The notes under the pieces: model-generated
Database searches by the model: none
What the model saw: only the letters and a program-made list of their open reading frames with translations
Told to the model about the DNA's origin: nothing
Shown: positions 31,550 through 41,025 of the stretch, in pieces
Numbering within the stretch: position 1 is the stretch's first letter
Layout of the letters: every line of letters starts with the position of its first letter
Made by a program: the position numbers and the translations under genes
Source of the DNA: Rhodanobacter sp. L36
GTDB lineage: Bacteria > Pseudomonadota > Gammaproteobacteria > Xanthomonadales > Rhodanobacteraceae
DNA length: 64,000 nucleotides
Assembly: GCF_009765755.1 (NCBI RefSeq)
Contig: NZ_LMUV01000003.1
Coordinates: 382,402 to 446,401, forward strand
Direction: 5' to 3'

Positions 31550-32392
31550 TCAGCGCCGCGTCGCCAGCACGCCGTCCAGCGCAAGTTGCGCCTTGAAGCC
31601 GGCTTTCTCCAGGCGCTTGGCGACCTCGCGCGGCACGTCGCGGCCGCTGGTGAGTTTGTTGGGGCTGCCGGTGTAATGAAAAAGGCGGCCGCCGCGGCGC
31701 AGTACGCGGGCAAGCTGATCGTAGAATGCCTGCGAATAGAGTTCGCCGGCGATGCCGAAGCGCGGCGGATCGTGCAGCAGCGCGTCCACCGAGGCATCGG
31801 CGATCTGCAGTACGGCTTGAGATACATCAGCGTGCGCGAGTTGCAGGCGGCCGCGGTTCGACGGTGCCTCGGGATCGGGCGACCATGGGTTGAGCGTTCG
31901 CAGCCACAGCACGTCGGCGTTCTTTTCGAATGAGTGGATGCACGCGGCACCCGCTTCGATACAACAGGCGGCGAAATAGCCGAGGCCGCCGCACGTATCC
32001 AGCACCACCTTGCCGCGCGGTTCGATCAGCGCCACCTTGCGGCGCGCATCTTCGAACGGTGACTCTTTCGAGGTCGGCAGCATCTTGATGCCATCGATCT
32101 CGAACGTGGGAGCGCCCCATTCGGTTGGCACCAACTTGATCAGCGAACCGGAAAAGCGCGATACCGGCGCGTAATCGTCGCCGTCGAAGTAGTAAATCGT
32201 GCGGTCTTTCAACGCAGACGGATAGGGAAGCTGCTGGCCGCGCCAGTGCCATGCATCGGCGTCCAGCCATGCGTGATCGCTGGACATTCCAAGGTCGAGT
32301 GATCCGGTCCATTCACGCGCGCCGCCATCCCGTGCGGCGAGCATAGACTCAGCAACGTCACGCGTGAACAGGGGGCCGGCGTAGTGCGACAC
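31550..32392 (-). CDS. Predicted class I SAM-dependent methyltransferase (COG2521-like)
   Basis: A 280-residue protein. A GTG at 32392 preceded by GGAG seven bases away is the best start. The C-terminal two thirds is a Rossmann methyltransferase: SAM loop VVLDTCGGLGYFAACCIEAG, an acidic ribose-binding residue in HSFEKNADVLWL, a catalytic-type loop ALLHDPPRFGIAGELYS, and final strand RLFHYTGSP. The order and motifs recall the COG2521 predicted methyltransferases. The DPPRF motif (D/NPPx) hints at modification of a nitrogen in a nucleic acid or protein, but the substrate is unknown. No evident operon partner. Confidence 0.8.
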   Translation of the reverse strand: MSHYAGPLFTRDVAESMLAARDGGAREWTGSLDLGMSSDHAWLDADAWHWRGQQLPYPSALKDRTIYYFDGDDYAPVSRFSGSLIKLVPTEWGAPTFEIDGIKMLPTSKESPFEDARRKVALIEPRGKVVLDTCGGLGYFAACCIEAGAACIHSFEKNADVLWLRTLNPWSPDPEAPSNRGRLQLAHADVSQAVLQIADASVDALLHDPPRFGIAGELYSQAFYDQLARVLRRGGRLFHYTGSPNKLTSGRDVPREVAKRLEKAGFKAQLALDGVLATRR

Positions 32393-32512
32393 GAAACATC
32401 TCCAGAGATCGCGGCGACTGTCGATCCATCGCGAGGAGCGGCATCGTAACGCACGAGACTTGGAGACATGCATCAGGGCAACGTGGCTGCCCGGATGCGT
32501 GTGGATATTGCT

Positions 32513-33058
32513 TTATCTATTGAGCGCCCTCACAGCATCGAGTGTTTCCTCGACGTGCTTCTTGGGGCTCAGATTCGAATACACATGCGTGATGGTTCCA
32601 GACGGCGCGATCACGTACGACGTGCGATTCGACCAGCCTGGCCGCAGCAGCAACATGGCGTCGTATTCCTTTGCGATGGTCGCACCATCATCGGCGGCCA
32701 CCGGAAACTTGCCGCCGCAATGTTCGGTTTCCTTCGAGAACGCTGCCAGCTCGGTGATGTTGCCGGCGGTGACGCCGATCACCGTGGCGTGTTGCGCCTC
32801 GAACTGATCGATGGCTTCGGAAAACAGATGCGCTTCGATATTGCAGCCCGAGGTATGCGCGGCGGGGAAGAAGTAGACGACCACCGGACCCTTCTTCAAA
32901 GCGTCGGCAAGCTTGAATGTGAAAGGCTGGCCGGCGAGGTACGCCGGTGCGGAAAAGTCAGGCGCATGTGTGCCTTCCTTCAATGCGCCGAATGCCGGAG
33001 AAGCGATGACAGCCGTGCCGACAAGCGTAAGTGCAGCGAACTTGAGGAGCGGGTTCAT
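32513..33058 (-). CDS. Exported peroxiredoxin (AhpC/TSA, BCP-like)
   Basis: A 181-residue thiol peroxidase with a signal peptide (MNPLLKFAALTLVGTAVIASPAFG). The peroxidatic cysteine is C72 in FFPAAHTSGCNIEAH, which fits the Px3TxxC motif of peroxiredoxins; C114 (TEHCGGKFP) could act as resolving cysteine. Most BCP/PrxQ enzymes are cytoplasmic, so this is a periplasmic variant, presumably reduced by a periplasmic thioredoxin-like system not seen here. Start at 33058 is chosen because the signal peptide begins there. Confidence 0.87.
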   Translation of the reverse strand: MNPLLKFAALTLVGTAVIASPAFGALKEGTHAPDFSAPAYLAGQPFTFKLADALKKGPVVVYFFPAAHTSGCNIEAHLFSEAIDQFEAQHATVIGVTAGNITELAAFSKETEHCGGKFPVAADDGATIAKEYDAMLLLRPGWSNRTSYVIAPSGTITHVYSNLSPKKHVEETLDAVRALNR

Positions 33059-33269
33059 GGGGCGGATTCCTGTGACGACGATGTGGTACACGATTTATAC
33101 GCCATACGATGGCATGCGGATGCGTGATCGTGCCTTGATGTTCCAAAGACCCCATGTCGCGACGTGTGGCGACGTTTGTGCAGCATTCGATACTCGATGT
33201 CATAGATCGCTACACTCGTCGCCGCGTGGCATGTCGCGGTCCGCGGAGCCCGACCGAAAGGATTTCCAT

Positions 33270-33656
33270 GTGAGTTCGTGGGTTCGCCAGATCGTTCTAT
33301 TCGGCATCGTGGGACTGCTGCAGGTCGCCATCGACACTGGCGTGCTGGTTGGCCTGACCGCCTTGGGCGTGGCGGTGGCCGGCGCAAATATCTGCGGCCG
33401 GATCAGCGGCGCCTGTGTCGGCTTTCTGCTCAACGGCACCACCACGTTTTCCTCGCCCGCGCCCCGACGTCTGCATCGAGGGGCGCTCGCGCGCTTTCTC
33501 ATCATGTGGATACCGCTGACCATCATCAGTACCTTGCTGATGTCGGTTTTACGCGCGCAGGTGTCGTTGCAATCCGTGTGGGCGATCAAACCCGTGGTCG
33601 AGATCGGGCTCGCGATGATCTCGTTCCTGGTATCGAAATTCTGGGTCTACAAATAG
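33270..33656 (+). CDS. GtrA-family membrane protein
   Basis: A 128-residue protein with four membrane helices typical of GtrA (WVRQIVLFGIVGLLQVAIDT, LGVAVAGANICGRISGACVG, FLIMWIPLTIISTLLMSVL, IKPVVEIGLAMISFLVSKF) and the usual ending KFWVYK. GtrA proteins are thought to flip undecaprenyl-phosphate-linked sugars across the inner membrane. The start is a GTG at 33270 with AAGGA upstream. No glycosyltransferase partner is adjacent. Confidence 0.85.
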   Translation: MSSWVRQIVLFGIVGLLQVAIDTGVLVGLTALGVAVAGANICGRISGACVGFLLNGTTTFSSPAPRRLHRGALARFLIMWIPLTIISTLLMSVLRAQVSLQSVWAIKPVVEIGLAMISFLVSKFWVYK

Positions 33657-33705
33657 CGCCGTATTCGCGACCGCGAGAGACAACATTCATCAAGGGAGCG
33701 GTGAC

Positions 33706-34473
33706 ATGAAAAGAGCTTGGCAAGGAATGGCGTGGGTTTCGATGCTGGCGCTGGCCGCCTGTGCGTCGACGCCAGAAAAAGCAAAGCCGGGAACTCGCAT
33801 CGTCATCGCTCAACCAGGCAGCAAGAACGCCGCCGACGCCGATGCGGATGTCCGACGTGTGGTCGATGGTTTGCAAATGATCCAGGCCGGGCAGATCCAG
33901 GCGGCCATCGACGGCCCGTTCGATGAAGTGGTTCATCGTTACGAAAGCCGATACGGCAACAGCAAGAAGAAAATCTACAGCGCGCGTGGCACGGAGGACG
34001 CGCTCATCTACCTGGCCATGTCCGCCAGTGCCAAGCCGCCGGTTTCTTCCGAAGCCATCGGCCCGGCGTGGGCCATGGCATATTGGGGCCGCGGCTACGC
34101 GTACAACGAAATGGCCCGCTACGATGATGCGATCGTGGAGCTGCGCAAGGCGCTCGCACTCGCACCGTACGACACGCAATACAACATGGAGCTCGGCTTC
34201 GCCTACGAACAAAAGAAGCAGTGGAACACGTCATTGGACTTATTCAAGTCGGCCGAGGCATTCGCCCAACTTACGGCGCCGGCGGAGGAAGTCGCCGACC
34301 TCACCTGCAAGGCGTTGCGCGGACAGGGCTTCAATCTTGTCGAGCTCCACCAGTACGGGGCGGCGCGCGATGCGTACAACGCGTGCCTGAAGAAAATTCC
34401 CGGTGAGCCGAAGTCTTTGGGCGAACTGCAATACATCGACGAAGTACAGGCTAAAAATCAGGCAGGCAAATAG
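33706..34473 (+). CDS. TPR-containing lipoprotein
   Basis: A 255-residue lipoprotein: signal with lipobox LALAACAST (cysteine 19). Residues about 120-235 contain TPR repeats (AWAMAYWGRGYAYNEMARYDDAIVELRKAL, MELGFAYEQKKQWNTSLDLF, GFNLVELHQYGAARDAYNACL). TPR lipoproteins act as scaffolds in envelope complexes; the partner is unknown. GGGAGCGGTGAC before the ATG supplies a plausible ribosome-binding site. It is convergent with the next gene. Confidence 0.82.
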   Translation: MKRAWQGMAWVSMLALAACASTPEKAKPGTRIVIAQPGSKNAADADADVRRVVDGLQMIQAGQIQAAIDGPFDEVVHRYESRYGNSKKKIYSARGTEDALIYLAMSASAKPPVSSEAIGPAWAMAYWGRGYAYNEMARYDDAIVELRKALALAPYDTQYNMELGFAYEQKKQWNTSLDLFKSAEAFAQLTAPAEEVADLTCKALRGQGFNLVELHQYGAARDAYNACLKKIPGEPKSLGELQYIDEVQAKNQAGK

Positions 34474-34507
34474 CAGTTCAGCGCGAGCCATCGGCGGGTC
34501 GATCGAG

Positions 34508-35284
34508 TTACAAGTTGGTCGCCAGACGCGTGCCGTCCTCGAACGACACTGTTTTCGGTTTCCACACCACGGTGTAACGGTCGTGCGGCGCGTGCATGAA
34601 TGCGCGTTGTTCTTCGCTTACGTAGCGATGCGGATCGGCGCAGCGGATTTCCGTGCGGCCGGCGGGGTCGATGCGATCCTGCGGGCCGATATCGACCCAG
34701 CACAGATCAAGCGGCAACGTGGCATCGCGATCGCGCGCCTCGAGTGCGCCGGTAACGCCGACGATCGCCTCGCTGCCCAGATTGTGTAGCGACACGGTGA
34801 CCACGAAGATCGTGGGCTGGTTGCCCGGCAGCGCGGACTTGATGTCGCGGGTCAGTTCGATCGCGCCAGCCAGTTGGCGCGGCGACATCATGTCGATGTG
34901 CTGCACGTCCGCCTGCACGACGGCGCGCAAGGGAGCCATGGCCTCGTTGAGCGCGTCGATGCCTTTCATCGCCAGCGCCGTCTGCGTATCGCGCGTGATA
35001 TCCCATGTCTTTTCCAGCGCGATGGCTTCTCCGAAAGTGCGCGCAGTGAACGGCTGTTCGGGGTCGGCCATCGACGGCAGCAGCACATCGCCGTTGCTGC
35101 GCTTCACGTAGGCTTCGACGAGCGCGCGGTCACTGGCATCAAGGCGTTGCAGCGCCGGTGCCACCAGCGAGAGATCGGCCGAGCCAAATGGCAGCGACGT
35201 GCGCAACGGATCGCGGCTGCGATGAAACAGGAAGGCAAGCAGAACAATGGCGCCGATGACGCCGACAATTCGCACGAAGCTCAA
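34508..35284 (-). CDS. Membrane-anchored protein of unknown function
   Basis: A 258-residue protein with one N-terminal membrane anchor (FVRIVGVIGAIVLLAFLFH) and a soluble, probably periplasmic domain. That domain begins with helices (LVAPALQRLDASDRALVEAYVKRSNG) and ends in a beta-rich part (TIFVVTVSLHNLGSEAIVGVTGALE, YTVVWKPKTVSFEDGTRL), which resembles an immunoglobulin-like fold. I recognise no family or catalytic motif. It stands alone on the minus strand. Confidence 0.75.
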   Translation of the reverse strand: MSFVRIVGVIGAIVLLAFLFHRSRDPLRTSLPFGSADLSLVAPALQRLDASDRALVEAYVKRSNGDVLLPSMADPEQPFTARTFGEAIALEKTWDITRDTQTALAMKGIDALNEAMAPLRAVVQADVQHIDMMSPRQLAGAIELTRDIKSALPGNQPTIFVVTVSLHNLGSEAIVGVTGALEARDRDATLPLDLCWVDIGPQDRIDPAGRTEIRCADPHRYVSEEQRAFMHAPHDRYTVVWKPKTVSFEDGTRLATNL

Positions 35285-35519
35285 TGGTTCACTCCCCCTG
35301 GCGTGATGTCGCGATCATAGGTGAACGCGATGCCTGCAGGGAATCCATGAAGGGCATGGCCGGAAAATGTCTGCCAGATCGAGTCGTGGAGCATGCGTGT
35401 GAATGCGCTTTGCCTCAGAGTCGAGGCACGTTGCATTGACCCCGTATGACCTCCGACCTAGTCTGTCTCGATGCATGCGCATGATCGCGCGCGAGTCTGT
35501 CTTGTCGGGAGTACGTCAC

Positions 35520-36656
35520 ATGCCGCAAGCCGATGTGGTGATCGTCGGAGCCGGCGCAGCGGGCCTGTCCGCGGCGGGCGCGTTGCAGAAGCTGGGCATC
35601 GACGCGGTGTTGCTGGAACAGGATTCGCAACCCGGCGGCACCTGGGCGCGACGTTACGACCGGCTGCACCTGCACACCGTGCGCAAGCATTCCGGGCTGG
35701 CGCACTACCCGATTCCGCGCGGCCGCGGCCGTTATCTTGCGCGCGATGAATACGTGGCCTACCTGCAGGATTACGCGCGTCACTTCAAGCTCGACATCGT
35801 GGCCGATTGCGCAGTGACAAAAATACGAATGGAGCCAGGCACCCCGGTTCGCTGGCGAATCACCGGCGCAACGACGGAATGGGAAACGCCGGTCGTCGTC
35901 ATCGCCGTCGGTCAATACGGCGTGCCGCGCATGCCGTTTTTGCCGGGTCTCGAAAATTTCACCGGCGAGCTCATCCACTCGGTTGACTATCGCAACGCGT
36001 CGCCTTTCGCAGGCAAGCGCGTGCTGGTGGTGGGCGCGGGAAACAGCGGCGCGGAAATCGCGACCGATCTGATCGACAACGGCGCATCGTTCGTCGCGAT
36101 CAGCGTGCGCACGCCGCCACCGATCGTGCCCCGCGATCCGTTCGGCCAACCCGTGCAGCGAACCAGCATGCTGCTGAGCAGGTTGCCACCGCGCATTGCG
36201 GATCGCATCGGCAAGTTCACGGCACGGCTGGTGTTCGGCGACCTCACACGCCATGGATTTCCTGCAGCGGACTGGCGGCCGTATTCGAGCCGACGCGTGC
36301 CGGTGATCGACGTCGGCTTCGTCGACGCATTGAAGAAAGGCAGGGTGCAAGTTCGTGCCACGCTGGTACGGTTGACCGAAACGCAGGCGGTGTTTGCGGA
36401 CGGGCAGACGGAATCGTTCGACGCGATCATCGCGGCGACGGGTTTCTCGACGGGGCTGGCATCGCTGATCGAACCGACCACGGCACTCGATGCGGATGCC
36501 GAGCCCGTTACGCATTCCGGTGAACCCACGGCCAGCCCCGGCTTGTACTTCATCGGCTATACGCACAGTTTGCGCGGGCATCTTTTCGAAGCGAACCTTG
36601 ATTCGCGCAGGCTCGCAGTGAACGTCGCCACCTACCTGAAAGCGCCGGTCGCGTAG
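35520..36656 (+). CDS. Flavin-containing monooxygenase-type oxidoreductase
   Basis: A 378-residue FAD/NADPH enzyme of the flavin-monooxygenase/YUC-like group. The FAD site is DVVIVGAGAAGLSAAGALQ near the N terminus, with PGGTWARRYDRLHLHTVR next; the NADPH site is RVLVVGAGNSGAEIATDL. The linker IAATGFSTGL is a typical ATG-containing motif of these enzymes. It may hydroxylate amines, sulfides or carbonyls. The ATG at 35520 starts right before the FAD fold and has GGGAG upstream. The GST-like gene follows 33 bases later, so the two probably form an operon. Confidence 0.88.
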   Translation: MPQADVVIVGAGAAGLSAAGALQKLGIDAVLLEQDSQPGGTWARRYDRLHLHTVRKHSGLAHYPIPRGRGRYLARDEYVAYLQDYARHFKLDIVADCAVTKIRMEPGTPVRWRITGATTEWETPVVVIAVGQYGVPRMPFLPGLENFTGELIHSVDYRNASPFAGKRVLVVGAGNSGAEIATDLIDNGASFVAISVRTPPPIVPRDPFGQPVQRTSMLLSRLPPRIADRIGKFTARLVFGDLTRHGFPAADWRPYSSRRVPVIDVGFVDALKKGRVQVRATLVRLTETQAVFADGQTESFDAIIAATGFSTGLASLIEPTTALDADAEPVTHSGEPTASPGLYFIGYTHSLRGHLFEANLDSRRLAVNVATYLKAPVA

Positions 36657-36689
36657 TCGCGATCGCACGCCATCCTTAAGGATCAACGC

Positions 36690-37331
36690 ATGAGTGACGC
36701 CATCGTTCCCTGCATCGTCGGGCGCAGCAGTTCGCACTTCACCCGACTGGTGCGCGTGTTCGCGCTGGAGCTCGGCGTGGCGTGCGCGTTCGAGCCGGTG
36801 TTCGATCTGACATCGCTGAATAGAGCGGACTATGCGGGCAATCCCGCGCTTAAGCTGCCCGTGCTGAAGCTCGGCGACAGCATCGTTCTAGGCGCCGAAA
36901 ACATCTGCCGCAAGCTCGCGGAAATGGCGCCGGCACCTTCGTGCATCGTGTGGCCCGAAAACATGCGCGACGTGAACGCGAGCAACGCGCAGGAGCTCGT
37001 GTGGCACGCGATGCAGGCACAGGTGCAACTGGGCCTGGGCACGCAGATCGCCGGGCTTCCCGCCGGCAGCATCTACTTCGTCAAGGCCGCCACCAGCTTG
37101 CGCAACGCGCTGGAATGGCTCAACGACAGGGCGCCATCGATCATTGCCGCGCTGCCGCCGCACGATATCAGCGTGCTTGAAGCATCACTGTTCTGCCTGG
37201 TCGAACATCTGGCCTTTCGCGCGACGATCAATCTTGAGCCGTATGGACGTCTGAACGCTTTTACGCGAAAGTTCGACATGCGCGCATCGGCACAGGCCAC
37301 GCCGTACCGGTTCGACACGCCGGCCACGTAG
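36690..37331 (+). CDS. Glutathione S-transferase-like protein
   Basis: A 213-residue protein with a thioredoxin-like N-terminal GST domain (VPCIVGRSSSHFTRLVRVFALELG, then NPALKLPVLKLGDSIVLGAENI with the cis-proline before V/L) and an all-helical C-terminal domain. A serine cluster (S13-S15) is at the place of the catalytic residue. It could conjugate or reduce glutathione adducts, or just bind ligands. It follows the flavin monooxygenase gene closely, which fits a xenobiotic-processing pair (inference). Confidence 0.8.
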   Translation: MSDAIVPCIVGRSSSHFTRLVRVFALELGVACAFEPVFDLTSLNRADYAGNPALKLPVLKLGDSIVLGAENICRKLAEMAPAPSCIVWPENMRDVNASNAQELVWHAMQAQVQLGLGTQIAGLPAGSIYFVKAATSLRNALEWLNDRAPSIIAALPPHDISVLEASLFCLVEHLAFRATINLEPYGRLNAFTRKFDMRASAQATPYRFDTPAT

Positions 37332-37356
37332 CGGGCAAATACGAATCGCCCGCTAC
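37328..37356. terminator. Hairpin between convergent GST-like and galB-like genes
   Basis: The stem GTAGCGGGC / GCCCGCTAC, with an 11-base loop, overlaps the GST stop codon. It lies between two convergent genes and probably serves both, although a T-run is missing. Confidence 0.55.
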
Positions 37357-37375
37357 TTGCTGAGCGTGCGACTAC

Positions 37376-38095
37376 TCAGGCGAGCACGCCGACCACCGAC
37401 GGGAAGATCGCCTCGTACGCTTCGCCATACGTCATCGGCACGCCGGAGTTTCGTCCCCCTTGCACGCCACGCTGCAACGCCACCCGGGTGTAGTACTCCC
37501 ACAGATGTTCCTGGCCCTGCATGCATTCGATCGCGGCGCGCTTGGCTTCCCACGCTTCGGTGATGTTGAGGATCACGTTCGGCTTCCAGCCGCATTGCTC
37601 GGGTTGGTGGGGCTCGAACAGATACACCTGCGGCGCGCCGATCACCGGCGTGTCCGGGTGGTGGCCGTGCGCCTGCGCGACGATGCGCGCCTCCTGCGTA
37701 AACGCGCTCACTGCGGGGTGGTCGCCGTTGTACGGATCGACGCGCGAATGGCTCATCACCCATGCCGGTCGAATGGCGCGATACAGATCCGCAAGCCGGA
37801 ACAGTGACTCGTTGTCCAGCTTGATCGGGTAGTCGCCCAGATCCCAGAACTGGATGTCGGTCGCGCCAAGTTTCCGCGCGGCGAGTTCGGATTCCTTGCG
37901 TCGTTCGGTCTTGACCTTGTCGAGCGTCATGCCGCCCTGTTTCCATAACTTGGCCGATTCGCCGCGTTCACCGAAGGAGAGGCAAACCACCGTTACTGCC
38001 CAGCCCATCGACGCATGCAACGCAATCGCGCCGCCGGCGCGCCAAACGAAATCAGCCGAATGCGCGCTGACCACCAATGCTGTTTTATCCGTCAT
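37376..38095 (-). CDS. galB: 4-oxalomesaconate hydratase, GalB type
   Basis: A 239-residue zinc enzyme of the PIG-L/LmbE fold that matches GalB of Pseudomonas putida, the hydratase turning 4-oxalomesaconate into 4-carboxy-4-hydroxy-2-oxoadipate in gallate/protocatechuate degradation. The N-terminal motif is AHSADFVWRAGG instead of the deacetylase AHPDD, as in GalB; metal ligands continue with NGDHPAVSAF. The conserved end FEPHQPEQCGWKPN is present. It is the last gene of the minus-strand cluster, 24 bases after the porin gene, and its product would be the substrate of the LigK/GalC aldolase encoded at 42835. Confidence 0.85.
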   Translation of the reverse strand: MTDKTALVVSAHSADFVWRAGGAIALHASMGWAVTVVCLSFGERGESAKLWKQGGMTLDKVKTERRKESELAARKLGATDIQFWDLGDYPIKLDNESLFRLADLYRAIRPAWVMSHSRVDPYNGDHPAVSAFTQEARIVAQAHGHHPDTPVIGAPQVYLFEPHQPEQCGWKPNVILNITEAWEAKRAAIECMQGQEHLWEYYTRVALQRGVQGGRNSGVPMTYGEAYEAIFPSVVGVLA

Positions 38096-38119
38096 GTCTG
38101 TTTGCTCCTGAGTTGGGGA

Positions 38120-39556
38120 TCAATCGCCCGCGGCGCCTTTTTCGAAGCCGAGCATGTTGCCCAGATCCATGCGCAGGCTCACGCCGTACGTGAACATGTT
38201 CTTCGGGAAAATCTTCGTCGTGGTGATGCTCGAGTTGTCCGGATGCACGATGTACTGGACGCTCGGCATCAGCTCCAACCCGCGCGAAACGTGCCAGCCA
38301 TAACTCAACTCGTACGCCGTCTGATGCGCGGCGTTGGTGCCGGTGCCGCCTTTCTTGATGCGTGCGTCGCGCAGGAATTCCCGCTCGCGCGGCGTCAGTT
38401 CGAATTCCGATACCTGAAAATTGAACGTGTCGTGCGGACGCGCTGGGAACAGGCCGGTCCACACGAAGCCGGTGTAAATCTGCTGGCGCATGATCTCCGA
38501 TTCGTCCAGCTGCTGGACCATGCCGCCGAACCAGTTGAGGTTTTCCGAGCTGTCGTCATTCGGGCGATAGATCACGCGATCGCCCATCACGTAGACGCCG
38601 TCGCGGCTGCTGTTCACCGTGAGCGCGGTGCCGCCGTAAAGCGCCTTCGATCGGCCGACGGTATTGAAGTAGGGATCGGTCAGCGGCGAGGTGCTGAGGA
38701 ACGCGCCGACCTTCAGTTCGAACGGATAGCGATACGTGGCCGGATCAGCTTTCTGCCACGCCCATTCGAGCGGCACGGTGACGCCGTTGGCGTTGGCGAT
38801 CGACCAGTCCAGGCCGTTGCTGGCGGAGGTGGTCGGGTTGACTTCGAACACGCCGGTTTCCAGATACGTGTGCTCGGTCGGATGCGCCTTGATGTTGATG
38901 CCCCACGTCGCCGACGGCAGCAAACTGAAGCCTGCTTCCGAAACCAGAATGCGCGGCTCGCCGCAGGTATCGGCCGATTCGAACTGGCAATTGGTGACCA
39001 GGTGGCCGTAATACGTGGTGGTGCCAAGGCGACCGACGACGATGTCGAGTTTGTCGTCCATCAATTTCTGCTCGTACGCAAACAGGCCCAGATGCCAGCG
39101 GTAGAACTCGTTCTTGTAGATGTACTGCTGCTTGGTAAATGTGCCGGTGACGTACTTGTTGAGGCTTTGCCCGTAGTCGCGATACACGGTGAAGTGGAAC
39201 GATCCGCCGTCGAGTCCCCACATGGTGCCGAGGTCGAAGTCGGCGCCGATATTGAACTGGCCGACATTCGTATGGCCTTGATGGATGCCGCCGGTGACGT
39301 TGTTCGCGTATTGATTGACGAGCGCGCTGCGAAAAACGATGCCGTCGGATTTCAGCTTTTTCGCCAGCGGCGAAAGCGGACCTTTGGACGTCGATTTGGA
39401 AGCATCGGCATCGTCGGATGGGGCAGCTGCGGGCTTGGCCGCGACATCCGTGCTGGTGGCAACGGGCGGCTGCGCAGAAGAAGTTTGCGCAACGGCCGTC
39501 GTGGCGATCGCCGCAAGTGCAACGAGAATGGCGGAACTGAGGGCGAAGCGATTCAT
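38120..39556 (-). CDS. OprB-type outer-membrane porin
   Basis: A 478-residue outer-membrane porin. GGAGG nine bases before the ATG at 39556 sets the start. The signal peptide (MNRFALSSAILVALAAIATTAVAQ) is followed by a low-complexity Ala/Ser/Pro segment and a beta-barrel. Its pattern fits the carbohydrate-selective porin OprB family (GVYVMGDRVIYRP, AYELSYGWHVSRGLELMPSVQYIV and the end YGVSLRMDLGNMLGF). Given its place in an aromatic/organic acid operon, it probably admits the pathway's dicarboxylate substrate (inference) rather than sugar. Confidence 0.85.
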   Translation of the reverse strand: MNRFALSSAILVALAAIATTAVAQTSSAQPPVATSTDVAAKPAAAPSDDADASKSTSKGPLSPLAKKLKSDGIVFRSALVNQYANNVTGGIHQGHTNVGQFNIGADFDLGTMWGLDGGSFHFTVYRDYGQSLNKYVTGTFTKQQYIYKNEFYRWHLGLFAYEQKLMDDKLDIVVGRLGTTTYYGHLVTNCQFESADTCGEPRILVSEAGFSLLPSATWGINIKAHPTEHTYLETGVFEVNPTTSASNGLDWSIANANGVTVPLEWAWQKADPATYRYPFELKVGAFLSTSPLTDPYFNTVGRSKALYGGTALTVNSSRDGVYVMGDRVIYRPNDDSSENLNWFGGMVQQLDESEIMRQQIYTGFVWTGLFPARPHDTFNFQVSEFELTPREREFLRDARIKKGGTGTNAAHQTAYELSYGWHVSRGLELMPSVQYIVHPDNSSITTTKIFPKNMFTYGVSLRMDLGNMLGFEKGAAGD

Positions 39557-39641
39557 GAGCATGATCCTCCCCGTCACGCGGCCGGAAGCCACGCGAGGTA
39601 TGTGCTATTCGTGGTGGAAAGTCAGTCCGTGCGGCGCGGCT

Positions 39642-40949
39642 TCAGGCAGCCTGATAGCCCGCGTCGAGTTCTCTCTTCAATTGCCCGCGGTCGACAGCTT
39701 TCTCCCACTTGCCGACCACGATGGTTGCAACACAATTTCCAGCGATATTGGTGAACACGAAAAACGCCGACAGCACTCGATGAATGCCCAGGATCAGATA
39801 GATGCTGCCGACCGGAATGGTCTTGGTTGCCGCAAGCGTCATGGTCAGCACGGCGATCGCTGAACCCGATACGCCGGCGCCACCCTTGGACGTCAGCAGC
39901 AGAATCGCCAGCAAACCCAGTTGCTGTTCCCAGCCCAGTGCCGTGCCGGTGGCCTGCGCCAGAAACACCGCGACGGCCGCGAAATAAAGGCAGGTGCCGT
40001 CATGGTTGAAGCTGTAGGCGGTGGGCAACACCATGCCGACCACCGATTGATCGACGCCGAGTTTCGTGAGCTTGGCGGTGAGTTGCGGGAACACGCTTTC
40101 GGATGAACTGGTGCCAAGCACCAGCACGAGTTCCTCACGGATGTAGCTCATCAGTTTGAGCAGATTGAAGCCGGCATAAAGAGAAATCGGCCCAAGCACG
40201 AGAGCGAAAAACAACACGCACGTCAGCAGGAATTCGCCGATCAATGCGCCCAGTGGAATCAGTGACGCGAGGCCGAACTGCGCGACGGTGAAGGCGATGG
40301 ATCCGAACGCGGCGATCGGCGCGATCTTCATCACCATGCGGATGATCCAGAACAGCGTCTGCGACACCGCATCGACGACGCGCAGCACCGGCTGCGCTTT
40401 CTCGCCAAGCGATGCCAGCCCGCAGGCGAACAACACCGAGAACACCAGAATCTGCAGGATTTCGCCTTGCGCAAAGGCATCCACCGCCGATTTCGGCACC
40501 AGATTCACCAGGAACGCGCCAACACCTTCCGGCGCTGCAGCAGCAGCTTTGCCCGAAGTCACCGCCGCATGCAGTTTCGCGGGATCGACATGCATGCCGA
40601 TGCCGGGCTTGAGCACGTTGATGGTGATCAGGCCAATCACCAGCGCGATGCTCGTGACGATTTCGAAATACACCATCGCCTTGATCGCGATGCGCCCGAC
40701 CTTGCCCAGATCGCGCACGCTGGCAATGCCGTGCGTGACCGTGCAGAAGATGATCAGCCCCACCACCATCTGGATCAGCCGGATGAAGATGTCGCCCAGC
40801 GGCATGAGCGCCTTGCCGACGTTCGGTGCGAGCGCACCGACGGCCACGCCGAGCGCCATGCCGGCCAGCACCTGGAACGTGAGATCCCGATAGAAGGGGC
40901 GGTGCTGTCGCGGCTCCGGTGATGTGTCGCTGGCGATCGACTGGTTCAT
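39642..40949 (-). CDS. DctA-like dicarboxylate:cation symporter
   Basis: A 435-residue DAACS (glutamate/C4-dicarboxylate) secondary transporter. GAGGAAG precedes the ATG at 40949. Typical features are LTFQVLAGMALGVAVGAL at the first helix, the serine-rich hairpin LVLGTSSSESVFPQL, the substrate motif VLPTAYSFNHDGTCLYF, and the second hairpin LLTSKGGAGVSGSA. In DctA these bind succinate, fumarate or malate. Here the gene lies within a cluster for an oxidised aromatic breakdown product, so the natural substrate could be a related di- or tricarboxylate (inference). Confidence 0.92.
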   Translation of the reverse strand: MNQSIASDTSPEPRQHRPFYRDLTFQVLAGMALGVAVGALAPNVGKALMPLGDIFIRLIQMVVGLIIFCTVTHGIASVRDLGKVGRIAIKAMVYFEIVTSIALVIGLITINVLKPGIGMHVDPAKLHAAVTSGKAAAAAPEGVGAFLVNLVPKSAVDAFAQGEILQILVFSVLFACGLASLGEKAQPVLRVVDAVSQTLFWIIRMVMKIAPIAAFGSIAFTVAQFGLASLIPLGALIGEFLLTCVLFFALVLGPISLYAGFNLLKLMSYIREELVLVLGTSSSESVFPQLTAKLTKLGVDQSVVGMVLPTAYSFNHDGTCLYFAAVAVFLAQATGTALGWEQQLGLLAILLLTSKGGAGVSGSAIAVLTMTLAATKTIPVGSIYLILGIHRVLSAFFVFTNIAGNCVATIVVGKWEKAVDRGQLKRELDAGYQAA

Positions 40950-41025
40950 GACTGCGGCTTCCTCAAGATGTCTGGCTGTGGCAACGATTCTTCTTCGATC
41001 CGGATCGTCACCGTGGCGTCCTGCT

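Noticed and set aside
31426-31950. A 174-codon minus-strand open frame near the methyltransferase
   Set aside because: It overlaps the COG2521-type methyltransferase in a shifted frame and is Arg/Ser/Thr-rich without structure.
38015-39754. A 579-codon plus-strand open frame
   Set aside because: It is antisense to the porin and lacks any domain.
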